Made by a program: the position numbers and the translations under genes. The notes under the pieces were generated by a model, which was given only the letters and a program-made list of their open reading frames with translations, was not told the origin of the DNA and made no database searches. Source: Sphingorhabdus_B arenilitoris (GTDB lineage: Bacteria > Pseudomonadota > Alphaproteobacteria > Sphingomonadales > Sphingomonadaceae). From it: DNA of 64,000 nucleotides. The stretch covers positions 1 through 64,000 of the forward strand of contig NZ_JBHSDH010000013.1 of the NCBI RefSeq assembly GCF_042651485.1. Reading direction: 5' to 3'. The number at the start of each line of letters is the position of its first letter. The first letter of the stretch is position 1. Shown here piece after piece: positions 8,647 to 17,816 of this stretch.

Positions 8647-9603
8647 ATGTCTCGATTACTCCCTGACCGATTTATAGTGCTGATATTGATGGCTTTGGCG
8701 GCTGGATGGTTGCTGCCGGTCGGCGGGGCCGCGCTCGATGTTGCGCAAAATGTAATTTTTATCGGCGTTTTCCTGCTATTTTTTCTGCACGGCCTTCGCC
8801 TGCCGCGCGGTGAAGTGGTGAAAGCAGCGCGAAGCTGGCGCGTGCAGGCGGCGATGATGGGTTTTATATTCATTGCCATGCCCATTGCGGGCTGGGGCCT
8901 TGCCAGTGCGGCATCACCCGCGCTGCCGCCGTTACTGGTCGCTGGGATCATTTACACCGCGATCCTGCCCTCCACTGTGCAATCGGCAATCAGCTATAGT
9001 TCGATAGCACAAGGTAATGTCGCGGCGTCGGTCATTGGGGCGGCGCTATCCAATTTGGCCGGTATCGTGCTGACTCCGGCGCTGGCTGCCTTATTGCTGG
9101 GCGCGGCGGGTGTGGGGCTGGACAGCAATGTCATCGTTAAAATTGCGACGATGCTGATGTTGCCTTTTGCGCTGGGCCAATTGGCGCAGCGGCTATTGGG
9201 CGAGTGGGCGGCGCGGCAAAAGGCGTTGCTCGGCTTTTTTGACAAAGGCGTCATATTGCTTGCGGTTTACATCAGCTTTGCCGGGGCCGTGGCATCGGGC
9301 GCGTTGATGCAGCTGGATGGACCGATTTGGGTGGCGCTGGCTCTCACGCTCGCGTTATTGCTGGCTGCGGCCTTTGCCGGCGCGATGCTGCTCGGCGGGC
9401 TGTTGCAGATGGAGCGGGCCGACCGGATCAGCCTGATATTCGCAGGCGCACATAAAAGCATCGCAACCGGCGCACCGATGGCGGCGATATTATTTGGTGG
9501 TAATGCGGGGCTGATCATCCTGCCCGCCATTCTCTATCACATGGCGCAGTTAGTGATTAGCGCACCGCTCGCCGCGCGGCTGGCCCGCAACCACCCCAAA
9601 TAG
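8647..9603 (+). CDS. SBF-like (bile acid:sodium symporter family) transporter
   Basis: 318 aa from ATG 8647, preceded by AAGGGGGG; the open frame extends upstream to 8365 but that part overlaps DUF389 antisense. Nine to ten hydrophobic segments cover nearly the whole chain. The motifs AGIIYTAILPSTVQSAISYSSIAQGN and LSNLAGIVLTPAL correspond to the discontinuous-helix regions of the SBF-like family (PF13593), which includes E. coli YfeH. It is predicted to move an organic anion with sodium across the inner membrane; the substrate cannot be told from sequence. Confidence 0.85.
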   Translation: MSRLLPDRFIVLILMALAAGWLLPVGGAALDVAQNVIFIGVFLLFFLHGLRLPRGEVVKAARSWRVQAAMMGFIFIAMPIAGWGLASAASPALPPLLVAGIIYTAILPSTVQSAISYSSIAQGNVAASVIGAALSNLAGIVLTPALAALLLGAAGVGLDSNVIVKIATMLMLPFALGQLAQRLLGEWAARQKALLGFFDKGVILLAVYISFAGAVASGALMQLDGPIWVALALTLALLLAAAFAGAMLLGGLLQMERADRISLIFAGAHKSIATGAPMAAILFGGNAGLIILPAILYHMAQLVISAPLAARLARNHPK

Positions 9604-9607
9604 AGCT

Positions 9608-10216
9608 CTATTTCAAACAGCTACCCATGAACAGTCCCTGCGGCAGAGCGACGGGTTCATCAAGCGTTTCGCCGGTTTCGATATCTGTATATTTTTCGTC
9701 ATACCAAAAATATTTGGAGACGTCGGGAATATAGATCGCAACAGGCGCCATATCGCCAGATTGCGGTGCATCGGGTAAGCGAACAAGCCCGCCCGCTTGG
9801 TTTTGTGCAAAACCATGGAATGCAATCGGATCGTCGGGCTGGTCCTCCGCTGGCATGGATTGTCCTAATTCTGCATCATCGACGGTCACTTGCAAATAGG
9901 TCCCGCCAAAGCCTTGTGAAGCTTCAAAGGAAAAATCGCGGACAAATGCGCTGCCCGTCACCATCAGCAGCAGATCCGACGCGGCGCTGGGGCGTATCTT
10001 AGGCTGGGTGAAACTAATCTCCCACGCCTTTTCGCCGGCAATCGTATAAACCGCATCCTGTATTGTGCAGGGCAGGGCAGTCAGCGGGGCTTCCTCGCCG
10101 CCTGCTGTTTCCGTTTGGTCCAAACTCTCCGCCGCGCATGCGTTCCCGGATGCTGCATCACAGCTCAGCGGTTGGGCCGCGGTCAATAAAAATAAAGAAG
10201 ACAGGACAAATGACAT
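9608..10216 (-). CDS. Secreted hypothetical protein
   Basis: 202 aa. N-terminal signal peptide (MSFVLSSLFLLTAAQ), then an acidic linker and a domain with mainly beta-strand character (AWEISFTQPKIRPSAASDLLLMVTG…GGTYLQVTVDD), ending YFWYDEKYTDIETGETLDEPVALPQGLFMGSCLK. Four cysteines near positions 19, 27, 50 and 200 could form disulfides. No family recognised. It is convergent with the transporter gene, with only four bases between stop codons, and 71 bp from the ABC permease gene on the same strand. Confidence 0.65.
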   Translation of the reverse strand: MSFVLSSLFLLTAAQPLSCDAASGNACAAESLDQTETAGGEEAPLTALPCTIQDAVYTIAGEKAWEISFTQPKIRPSAASDLLLMVTGSAFVRDFSFEASQGFGGTYLQVTVDDAELGQSMPAEDQPDDPIAFHGFAQNQAGGLVRLPDAPQSGDMAPVAIYIPDVSKYFWYDEKYTDIETGETLDEPVALPQGLFMGSCLK

Positions 10217-10287
10217 AGGAAACCCCCCGTATTAAATGACCCGCTGTCTAACTGCTATAAATCCCCGAAATTTCCAAGGCCTTTTTT

Positions 10288-12795
10288 TTACAGGCTGCGC
10301 AATGCTTCTGCTGGACGGGCGGCCAAGATGGGCAGCGATCCCAACAGCCCCAGCAGGAACGTCACCCCAGCGCCGCCGACCAAAGTGACCGCGAGCACGC
10401 CATAATCGGGTGCAAATTTGAAATCGAATATCTGCACCACCACATACCAGCCAGCGCCCATGCCCAGTGCGAGGGAGAGCAAGCCAAGCAATAGCGCCAA
10501 TATGGCATATTCCATCGCCTGCGCTCCCAATATCTGGCTGCGGGTCGAACCCAGAAGTTTCAGAATCACGCTGTCATAAATGCGGCTGGCCCGGCTGGCA
10601 GCAATCGCGCCGACCAGCACTGCGATACCGGCCAATATTGCTATCGAGGCGGCAGCGGCGATGGCCTGCGCCATTTGCGTCAGCAGGCCGGTAACCTGTG
10701 TCACAACCTCTCCCACTTCAATCAGCGAAGTCGAGGGGAATGCCGGAGGAATGGATTTTGCAATCGCGGCTTCGGCGGATTCGGGCACGGTCAGCGTCGC
10801 AACCATATTATGCGGCGCCGCGTCGAGCGAGCCGGGCGAGAATACCATCACATAGTTGAGCCCGAAATTGTCCCATTCCACTTTGCGCAGCGATGCTATT
10901 TTCGCGGTCACTTCGACGCCCAGCAAGCTGATCGTAATATCATCGCCGACGCCAACGCCAAGCGAGGCCGCAACCTCTTCCTCCATGCTAAGCAGCGGCG
11001 GTCCCCGGTAACCCGCATCCCACCATTGGCCAGCAGTAATTTCGCTGCCCGCAGGCAGGACGGCACTATAGGTGAGGCCGCGGTCGCCGTTCAGCACCCA
11101 TGCGCCGGGCGGCAATTCGTCCATTTCATCTACGCGCTGTCCAGCATAGGCGATGATCCGTCCGCGCAGCGCGGGGATCATGTTGATTTGTGCATCGGGT
11201 GCGGCTTTGGTCACCATATCACGGAAACGCTGTGCATCCGGGCGGGGAATGTCGAGTGCGAAAAAGCTAGGAGCGCGTTCGGGCACACTGCGGTCAATTT
11301 CATTGTTGATGCTCGTCTGAATCGTAGCCAGCGTGGTGAATAAAGTAAGGCCAAGGCCTAGCGCGACAACCAATGCCTGTGTCTGCGCCCCGGGCCGGTG
11401 CAAATTGGCCAGCGCCAGCCGGAACAACGGCTTTTTGGGCCGGGGCAGGCGCATGGCGACCCAGCGGACGGCAAATGCAATCGCCGTCAGGATCAACAGC
11501 AATGCGAAGGCGGCGGCAATAAAGCCAGCCGAAAATAGCGGCTCGCGCGCAGTGCCGACGGCGAGCGCAACGATGGCCGCAATCGCCGCACACACTCCGG
11601 CGATGCTTTTTTTGTCTGGCCGCGAAGTTCCGTTTGTTACCGCACGAAATAGCCCCGCAGCTGGCACCGTCCGGGCACGGGCCAGCGGCGGCAAGGCAAA
11701 AGCGATGGCGATCAACAATCCATAGACGGCGCTGACCATCAAAGGAATGGGATATAGCGCAAAACCAGCAGGGACAGGCAGCAGGTCGCCGATAATCAAC
11801 CCTATTGCCTGAGGGGCGATGCTGCCAATCAACAAACCGGCCAATATCGCAACGGCGGCAACGGCCATGATCTGGATCATGAATATACGGAATATCATTT
11901 GGCTATCCGCGCCAGTAACTTTCAAAGTCGCGATGCTTGGCCGCTTGCTTTCCAAATAGCTGCTGACCCCATTGCCCACTCCAATTCCGGCAATGACCAA
12001 TGCGGCGAGGCCAACCAATGTCAGAAATTGCCCCATGCGTTCGATGAAGCGCCTTGTCCCCGGTGCACCATTGGAACGGTCGGTAATTTCAAATCCGGCG
12101 GAGGGGAAGCGGCTTTCAATCTGTTTAACCGTTACCGCCGGGTCGGCGTTGGCGGGAAGTTTGATGCGGTATTTGGCTTGAAACAGGCTACCTGGTTGGA
12201 TCAGCTTGGTATCGGGCAGGGAGTCCAGACTGATGATCGCAACTGGCCCCAGAGTGAAGCCTTCGCCCAGCCGGTCGGGCTCTTCACCGATAATGCCAGC
12301 AACCGTAAAGCGCGCCTCGCCAAATCGCACGATACCGCCTGTTTTAATATCCAACCGGTCGGCCAATGTTGGGCCGATGTAAATCTGCCCTTTTGGCGGC
12401 GCTTTGACGGCGCGGCCGTCGGATAGGGTTAGCTGGCCATAAAAGGGATAAGCACTGTCGGCGGCTTTCAACTCGGCCAGCAAGCTGTCTTGGCCTGCAC
12501 CGCCAATCGCCATCGCGCGAAGCCGAACGGTTTCGGACAGCTGCCCCATGCTGCGCAGCGCCGCCAATTCTTCGGCTGTTGCCATGCGCTGTGCCGTTTC
12601 CACCTCAACATCGCCGCCCAAAATGGATTGGCCGCGGTTTGACAATTCAGTAGCGATACCGGCGGTTAAGCTGCCGATTGCGGCCAAGGTCGCGACCCCC
12701 AGAAACAAGCAAACGGCAAGCAAGCGCAGCCCACGTATCCGCGCATTCAAATCGCGCCGAGCAATATGCCAAGCTATCGTCCAAAGACGGATCAA
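10288..12795 (-). CDS. ybbP: ABC transporter permease of the YbbP/FtsX type
   Basis: 835 aa. Start TTG at 12795 overlaps the stop of the upstream ATPase gene (TTGA), giving translational coupling; the longer open frame (GTG 12846) would lie inside that gene. N-terminal hydrophobic segment (LRLLAVCLFLGVATLAAIGSL), a large periplasmic domain, an FtsX core of three helices near residues 240-370, a second membrane block, a second periplasmic domain, and a final FtsX core near residues 700-830. Two FtsX cores in one chain is the layout of E. coli YbbP. With the ATPase it is expected to work as a mechanotransmission or lipid-handling ABC system. The ybbA-ybbP/tesA neighbourhood is conserved here. 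Confidence 0.88.
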   Translation of the reverse strand: MIRLWTIAWHIARRDLNARIRGLRLLAVCLFLGVATLAAIGSLTAGIATELSNRGQSILGGDVEVETAQRMATAEELAALRSMGQLSETVRLRAMAIGGAGQDSLLAELKAADSAYPFYGQLTLSDGRAVKAPPKGQIYIGPTLADRLDIKTGGIVRFGEARFTVAGIIGEEPDRLGEGFTLGPVAIISLDSLPDTKLIQPGSLFQAKYRIKLPANADPAVTVKQIESRFPSAGFEITDRSNGAPGTRRFIERMGQFLTLVGLAALVIAGIGVGNGVSSYLESKRPSIATLKVTGADSQMIFRIFMIQIMAVAAVAILAGLLIGSIAPQAIGLIIGDLLPVPAGFALYPIPLMVSAVYGLLIAIAFALPPLARARTVPAAGLFRAVTNGTSRPDKKSIAGVCAAIAAIVALAVGTAREPLFSAGFIAAAFALLLILTAIAFAVRWVAMRLPRPKKPLFRLALANLHRPGAQTQALVVALGLGLTLFTTLATIQTSINNEIDRSVPERAPSFFALDIPRPDAQRFRDMVTKAAPDAQINMIPALRGRIIAYAGQRVDEMDELPPGAWVLNGDRGLTYSAVLPAGSEITAGQWWDAGYRGPPLLSMEEEVAASLGVGVGDDITISLLGVEVTAKIASLRKVEWDNFGLNYVMVFSPGSLDAAPHNMVATLTVPESAEAAIAKSIPPAFPSTSLIEVGEVVTQVTGLLTQMAQAIAAAASIAILAGIAVLVGAIAASRASRIYDSVILKLLGSTRSQILGAQAMEYAILALLLGLLSLALGMGAGWYVVVQIFDFKFAPDYGVLAVTLVGGAGVTFLLGLLGSLPILAARPAEALRSL

Positions 12796-13463
12796 ATCGC
12801 TTGCTCCACAATCACACCATTTTGCATGGTCACAATGCGGTCGCACCGTTTCGCCAGTTCCGGATCATGGGTGATGATAAGCAACGTCGCGTTCAACTCT
12901 TTGCGCCGGGTGAAAAGCAAATCGATAATGCCCGCGCCGGTTTCGCTATCCAGATTGCCGGTGGGTTCATCGGCAAAGATGATCTTTGGCATTGCCGCCA
13001 TCGCCCGCGCAATCGCCACGCGCTGCTGCTCTCCGCCCGATAGCTGTGAGGGATAATGGTCAACGCGGTGGCCAAGGCCGACGACATTTAATTCGCGCTC
13101 CGCATCCTGAAACGCATCGCTCATCCCCGCCAGTTCCATAGGGATAGCCACATTTTCGAGCGCGGTCATGGTGGGAAGCAGATGAAATGCCTGCAAAACA
13201 ACGCCAATTTTCCCGCGCCGCGCTCTGGCCAGTCCGTCTTCGTCTAGTGCAGTGAAATCGGTTCCAGCGACTTCGACTTTGCCGCTGGTTGCGCGCTCCA
13301 ACCCTGCGAGCACGGCCATAAGCGAGCTTTTGCCCGACCCAGATGGTCCGAGCAATGCGATGCTGCTGCCATAAGGGACCGACAGGTCGACGCCGCGCAA
13401 AATTGACACCGGCGCGGTTTTTGTGCCGAGTGTAAGCGTGACATTTGACGCGCGGATTGCCAT
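12792..13463 (-). CDS. ybbA: ABC transporter ATP-binding protein (YbbA/LolD-like)
   Basis: 223 aa from ATG 13463. Walker A GPSGSGKS at residues 39-46, signature LSGGEQQRVAIARA, Walker B IIFADEPTGNLDSETG, and H-loop IITHDPELAKRC, all intact. Class of small ATPases that power FtsX-type permeases (LolD, MacB, FtsE, YbbA). A TTG ten codons upstream (13493) is an alternative start. The gene is divergent from the tesA-like esterase with only about 43 bp between starts, so both promoters overlap in that gap. Confidence 0.92.
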   Translation of the reverse strand: MAIRASNVTLTLGTKTAPVSILRGVDLSVPYGSSIALLGPSGSGKSSLMAVLAGLERATSGKVEVAGTDFTALDEDGLARARRGKIGVVLQAFHLLPTMTALENVAIPMELAGMSDAFQDAERELNVVGLGHRVDHYPSQLSGGEQQRVAIARAMAAMPKIIFADEPTGNLDSETGAGIIDLLFTRRKELNATLLIITHDPELAKRCDRIVTMQNGVIVEQAI

Positions 13464-13506
13464 ATCCGTTTCATGGCTGTTTGGAAGTGACAAAGGAGAG
13501 GCCCCG

Positions 13507-14217
13507 TTGATTAGAATGATTTCGCTGCGGAATTTATCGCTATATGGGGCGCTGCTGTTCCTTTTCCAAGGGCTTGTTGCCTGTGATGCCGCCCCGCCGC
13601 CGGATCAGGTGAAGCAGACCCAGCAAATGGCCTCCAAACAAAATGCGGAACCGACCCGTTTGGTGGTGGCATTTGGGGACAGCCTATATGCTGGATATCA
13701 ATTGGACCCAAAGGACGGCTTTGCGCCGCAATTGCAAGCTGCCTTGCGGAAACAGGGCTTTGCCGTATCCGTCCTCAATGCCGGTGTTTCGGGCGATACC
13801 ACGGCGGCCGGAAAGGCGCGGCTAAATTTCGTGCTCGATAACGCACCGCAGGAGGTGGAGATGGTGATATTGGGCCTAGGCGGCAATGATATGCTGCGCG
13901 GTATCCGGCCCGAGGAAACCCGCGCCAATATAACCGCAATGATGGATGAGCTGAAAAAACGGCGGATCGATGTGGTGTTAACAGGTATGATCGCCGCGCC
14001 GAATTTAGGAGCAGATTATGCCAGCAAATTCAATTCGATATATCCCGACCTTGCAAAGGAATATGATACTCCGCTTTATCCCTTTTTCCTCGACGGCGTG
14101 GTCACCGACAGCAAACTGATGCTCGCCGATGGTATTCACCCGAACAAGCAAGGCGTGAGCAAAATCGTAACCGGTATCGAACCGGTTATTGCAAGCGCGT
14201 TAAAGGCGAATGAATAG
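13507..14217 (+). CDS. tesA: TesA-like GDSL esterase, predicted lipoprotein
   Basis: 236 aa from TTG 13507, with AAGGAG nine bases upstream; an internal ATG at 13516 is possible but too far from that site. SGNH hydrolase motifs are complete: block I VVAFGDSLYAGY (Ser nucleophile), block II Gly in LNAGVSGDT, block III GGND, block V DGIHPN (Asp/His). This family hydrolyses acyl thioesters or short aryl esters in the periplasm (E. coli TesA, arylesterases). E. coli TesA is a soluble periplasmic enzyme, whereas this one carries a lipobox-like LVAC at about residue 22-25, so it is probably membrane anchored. Position next to ybbAP mirrors E. coli. Confidence 0.9.
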   Translation: MIRMISLRNLSLYGALLFLFQGLVACDAAPPPDQVKQTQQMASKQNAEPTRLVVAFGDSLYAGYQLDPKDGFAPQLQAALRKQGFAVSVLNAGVSGDTTAAGKARLNFVLDNAPQEVEMVILGLGGNDMLRGIRPEETRANITAMMDELKKRRIDVVLTGMIAAPNLGADYASKFNSIYPDLAKEYDTPLYPFFLDGVVTDSKLMLADGIHPNKQGVSKIVTGIEPVIASALKANE

Positions 14218-14336
14218 CGAATTTTCAAGCTGTCTTATAAAAATAATACAGTGCGGGCGGGATTGACTTGAAATCCGCCCATTTTCCCTCCATCTTGGCA
14301 GAAACAGCGAAATCTGCCCATTAGGAAGAGGGATTT

Positions 14337-15545
14337 ATGTCAACAGAAACCAAGACTGCCACCGAAACTGATTTGAAGTTAACCCCGCCCGATCCGGTGC
14401 CTGTGGTTACGGCCGAAAAATCAGCAGGCCTGGTTCCGGTAACTGATGAGCAAAAAACCAAGCTTCAAGAACGGGTTGAGGCTTATATCGAAGATTTGAT
14501 CGCGCAAGATGTGAATAGCCCGGAATTTGGCAAGCGCGTCGATCAGCTGACTAATATGGGCCGTAAGGAAATTATGGAGGCGGCGGGGCAAAGCAACCGT
14601 TTCCTCGACAAACCCATTCGGACAATGGACGGCAGCAGCGGCGTCGGCGCTGATCTGGCCGAATTGCGCAGGACGGTGGAGGACCTCGATCCTTCGAAAA
14701 AAGGCGATTTGCTGAGCAAGGAAAAATTATTCGGCATTATCCCGTGGGGTAATAAGCTGCGGAATTATTTTGACAGCTATCAAAGCTCGCAAACGCATAT
14801 CAGTTCGATCTTGGAGCGGCTTGCCAATGGCAAAGACGAATTGCTGATGGATAATGCCGCAATTGATGTGGAGCGTCAGAATTTGTGGGCGTCGATGGGC
14901 AAGCTGGAACAGATGATCGTCATGTCGAAACAGCTGGATGGGAAGCTGGAGGAAAAAGCCGAAGAGCTTGACGCATCCGATCCGAAAAAGGCGAGAGCCG
15001 TGCGCGAAACCGCACTATTTTATGTGCGTCAGCGTACTCAGGATCTGCTCACCCAAATGGCGGTAACGGTGCAAGGCTATCTGGCGCTCGACTTAGTTAA
15101 AAAGAATAATGTGGAGCTGGTCAAAGGTGTCGACCGGGCGTCAACCACGACCGTCGGAGCATTGCGCACTGCGGTTACAGTCGCGCAGGCGATGACCAAT
15201 CAGCGGTTGGTGCTGAGTCAGATTAACGCGCTCAACGAAACCACCGCTAATCTGATCGATAGCACGGGCAATCTGCTGCGCGAAAATACCGGCGCGATCC
15301 ATGAACAAGCCGCCAACAGCACGATACCGCTCGAGACATTGAGCCGCGCTTTTCAGAATATCTACGATACGATGGATGCGATCGATACCTTCAAGTTGAA
15401 AGCGCTCGATCATATGAAGCAAACATCCGAAGCGCTCGACCAGGAACTTCAGAAATCCAAAGGCTATATCGCGAGAGCCGAAGGCCAGGCACAGGGGCTG
15501 GGCAGTGGGAGCGAGAGTAAATTGTTGAGCGCGTTGGAGGGGTAA
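14337..15545 (+). CDS. telA: TelA-family (toxic anion resistance) protein
   Basis: 402 aa, start ATG 14337 after GAAGAGGGATTT. PF05816-type protein: largely alpha-helical and soluble, with the family motifs GIIPWGNKLRNYFDSYQSSQTHI near residue 135-160, DNAAIDVERQNLW, and the central TVGALRTAVTVAQAMTNQRLVLSQINALNETT. Named for tellurite resistance, but the molecular role is unclear; relatives act in envelope stress or phage/colicin tolerance. The N-terminal 40 residues are acidic and probably disordered. It is coupled to the XpaC-like gene one base downstream. Confidence 0.88.
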   Translation: MSTETKTATETDLKLTPPDPVPVVTAEKSAGLVPVTDEQKTKLQERVEAYIEDLIAQDVNSPEFGKRVDQLTNMGRKEIMEAAGQSNRFLDKPIRTMDGSSGVGADLAELRRTVEDLDPSKKGDLLSKEKLFGIIPWGNKLRNYFDSYQSSQTHISSILERLANGKDELLMDNAAIDVERQNLWASMGKLEQMIVMSKQLDGKLEEKAEELDASDPKKARAVRETALFYVRQRTQDLLTQMAVTVQGYLALDLVKKNNVELVKGVDRASTTTVGALRTAVTVAQAMTNQRLVLSQINALNETTANLIDSTGNLLRENTGAIHEQAANSTIPLETLSRAFQNIYDTMDAIDTFKLKALDHMKQTSEALDQELQKSKGYIARAEGQAQGLGSGSESKLLSALEG

Positions 15546-15546
15546 T

Positions 15547-16260
15547 TTGAACAATATCGCGTCACAATCCGATGAGATTATCCGGGCGGCTTCCAATTCG
15601 CTTCGTGCCCAAAAAACGGTGCCTATTGGTATGAAAGCCCGCGCGCTGCGCAAAGCGCATTTTTGGGGCAAGGTGCGCAATGCTGCGCTGGCTGTGGGCG
15701 CGGTGTTGATTGGCGCGGGCATTGTCGGCGCAGTGATTGACGGCATCGGATTTTGGGGGGTGATGATCACCGGCATTGCGGGCGCGGCGGCTGCATTTGT
15801 GTTGATGCGCTATCCCGATATGCCCATGCCCACCACGGAAAGCTTGAAGCATAGCGATTTGGAGACATTGGCTGGTAAGACCGAAATCTGGCTGGAAGCG
15901 CAGCAGCCGCTGTTACCAGCGCCAGCGGTAAAAATTATGCAGGATATTGGCGTGCGCCTCGACCAATTGGCGCCGCAGCTATCAACCCTGAACGAAAATG
16001 ATCCGGCGGCCCGTGAAGTGCGGAAATTGGTCGGCGAACATTTGCCCGAACTGGTCAATGGCTATAAACGTATCCCTGCCAGTTTGAAGCAGCAGGATAA
16101 TAAAGGCAAAACCCCCGAGGAGCAGCTGGTTAGCGGGTTGAAGCTGATCGACCGTGAAATTGAAACGGTAACCGGTCAGATTGCACGCGGCGAACTCGAT
16201 AAGCTCGCCATCCGCGACCGCTATCTCGAACTCCGATATGACGGAGCAGGCGACCAATAA
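15547..16260 (+). CDS. XpaC-like membrane protein, TelA partner
   Basis: 237 aa from TTG 15547, with GGAGGGG seven bases upstream and only one base after the telA stop. Two adjacent hydrophobic helices (VRNAALAVGAVLIGAGIVGAVIDG and GFWGVMITGIAGAAAAFVLM, about residues 38-80) are followed by a helical cytosolic domain of 150 residues. Layout and position match the XpaC/5-bromo-4-chloroindolyl-phosphate-hydrolysis family that accompanies TelA in many bacteria. Function unproven; probably the membrane anchor or partner of TelA. Confidence 0.75.
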   Translation: MNNIASQSDEIIRAASNSLRAQKTVPIGMKARALRKAHFWGKVRNAALAVGAVLIGAGIVGAVIDGIGFWGVMITGIAGAAAAFVLMRYPDMPMPTTESLKHSDLETLAGKTEIWLEAQQPLLPAPAVKIMQDIGVRLDQLAPQLSTLNENDPAAREVRKLVGEHLPELVNGYKRIPASLKQQDNKGKTPEEQLVSGLKLIDREIETVTGQIARGELDKLAIRDRYLELRYDGAGDQ

Positions 16261-16304
16261 CGTCGGTATCGCGTCAATGCCAATTGTTTTCGCCATATAG
16301 GAAA

Positions 16305-16378
16305 TGGTTCCCCGGTAAGGATTCGAACCTCAATAGACGGAGTCAGAGTCCGTAGTCTTACCGTTAGACGACCGGGGA
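16305..16378 (-). tRNA. tRNA-Gln (anticodon CTG)
   Basis: The reverse strand folds as a full cloverleaf: acceptor TCCCCGG pairs with CCGGGGA, discriminator A, encoded CCA; D arm GTCT/AGAC; anticodon stem ACGGA/TCCGT with loop CTCTGAC, so the anticodon is CTG (reads CAG, Gln); T arm with loop TTCGAAT. 74 nt including CCA. It stands alone between the XpaC-like gene and ppx/gppA. Confidence 0.96.
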
Positions 16379-16545
16379 ATATCGCGCTGCAAATGGGTGT
16401 GCCATGCTGGATTGTCAACCCTTTCATCAATTACCTGCGCATGAAATGCGACCCATTTGCGCAATAAAGTTGAATTATTAACCGGTTCGGCTTAGCTTGT
16501 CGGTCAGGTACCAAAGCGGTTTGCGTTTTGGATAGAAGATAAGAA

Positions 16546-17802
16546 ATGAGTACGGTCATGGGCGAACCCGTCGCACCATCGCCGCAAAATGGTCGCGGCG
16601 GGAAAAAGCGGAAACGCGCCCGTCGCAAAAATGCGGCTCATAAAGCTGGCTCAATAGGGCCGGACACGTTCGCGGTAGCGGCAGAAAAAAAGGCTGATCC
16701 TGAAACGGGAAAGCCGCGTTCGTTCGCTCGGAATTCAAACGCCGACCATAATGGCGGTAATGGCCGAAGCCCAAAATCGCGCAAATCCGAATCCTTTGAT
16801 CCGCGCCGCAGCTGGATCGGACGCTCGGCTTATGCTGCGCTCGACCTTGGCACCAATAACTGCCGGCTTCTGATTGCGCGTGCCGGGGCCGATGGGTTTA
16901 CGGTTGTTGATGCATTTTCGCGTGTTGTTCGGCTGGGTGAAGGTTTGACCGCCACGGGAAAGATTAGCGATGAAGCCATGGACCGCGCGGTCGAAGCGCT
17001 ATCGGTATGTGCTGACAAGTTAAAGCGCCGGAATGTGACATTGGCGCGGTCGGTCGCCACGGAGGCTTGCCGGCAAGCGGTGAATGGCGCGCAATTTATC
17101 GAACGTGTGCGGCTGGAAACCGGAATAGTGCTGGACATCATTCCGCCGCAGGAAGAAGCGCGTTTGGCAGTGATGGGTTGCCATGCGCTGCTGGAACCGG
17201 GTGATGGACCCGCATTGATATTTGATATTGGCGGCGGCTCAACCGAATTGGTGCTGGTATCCACAGATGGGGTGGTTCCGCAAATTATTGATTGGGTCAG
17301 CGTGCCTTGGGGCGTTGTGTCCTTGACCGAAAGCGAGCCTTTCGATCAGGAAGATGAGCAGGCACGGCGGGTTGGCTATGCCGCCATGCGCGCCAAGGTG
17401 TTGGCCAGCTTTGCTGAATTTGCGGAGCGTTTGCCAAATGATCGAGGCGATTTGCGGCTTTTGGGTACATCGGGCACGGTGACAACATTGGCCAGCGTTT
17501 ATTTGGGCCTGCGCAATTATGACCGCAAACAAGTTGACGGGTTGCATTTGCCATCCGACGCGATGCGCGAGATTAGCCGCGAACTTGCAAGCCGAAGCCC
17601 CGACGGCCGCGCCGAATTTCCAACCATTGGCCGTGAACGCGCCGATTTGGTTGTTGCTGGCTGTGCGATATTGGAAGCGATATTGGATATTTGGCCCGGT
17701 GAACGGCTCGGTATTGCCGACCGGGGAATAAGAGAAGGTATTTTACGTGCATTAATGGCCAGCGACGAAAAACGCAGCGGCCCGAAATCACGGCACCCAT
17801 AG
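16546..17802 (+). CDS. Ppx/GppA-family phosphatase with basic N-terminal extension
   Basis: 418 aa. Exopolyphosphatase/guanosine pentaphosphate phosphohydrolase fold starting near residue 95: ALDLGTNNCRLLIA (phosphate 1), VATEACRQA, glutamate in PPQEEARLAVMG, phosphate 2 FDIGGGSTELVLV, and GTSGTVTTLA. It should degrade polyphosphate and/or convert pppGpp to ppGpp in the cytosol. The first 90 residues are low-complexity and strongly basic (GGKKRKRARRKN), an extension not needed for the phosphatase and possibly RNA-binding. It ends 14 bp before rlmE and is likely cotranscribed with it. Confidence 0.92.
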   Translation: MSTVMGEPVAPSPQNGRGGKKRKRARRKNAAHKAGSIGPDTFAVAAEKKADPETGKPRSFARNSNADHNGGNGRSPKSRKSESFDPRRSWIGRSAYAALDLGTNNCRLLIARAGADGFTVVDAFSRVVRLGEGLTATGKISDEAMDRAVEALSVCADKLKRRNVTLARSVATEACRQAVNGAQFIERVRLETGIVLDIIPPQEEARLAVMGCHALLEPGDGPALIFDIGGGSTELVLVSTDGVVPQIIDWVSVPWGVVSLTESEPFDQEDEQARRVGYAAMRAKVLASFAEFAERLPNDRGDLRLLGTSGTVTTLASVYLGLRNYDRKQVDGLHLPSDAMREISRELASRSPDGRAEFPTIGRERADLVVAGCAILEAILDIWPGERLGIADRGIREGILRALMASDEKRSGPKSRHP

Positions 17803-17816
17803 GAGCGATCGCGAAA

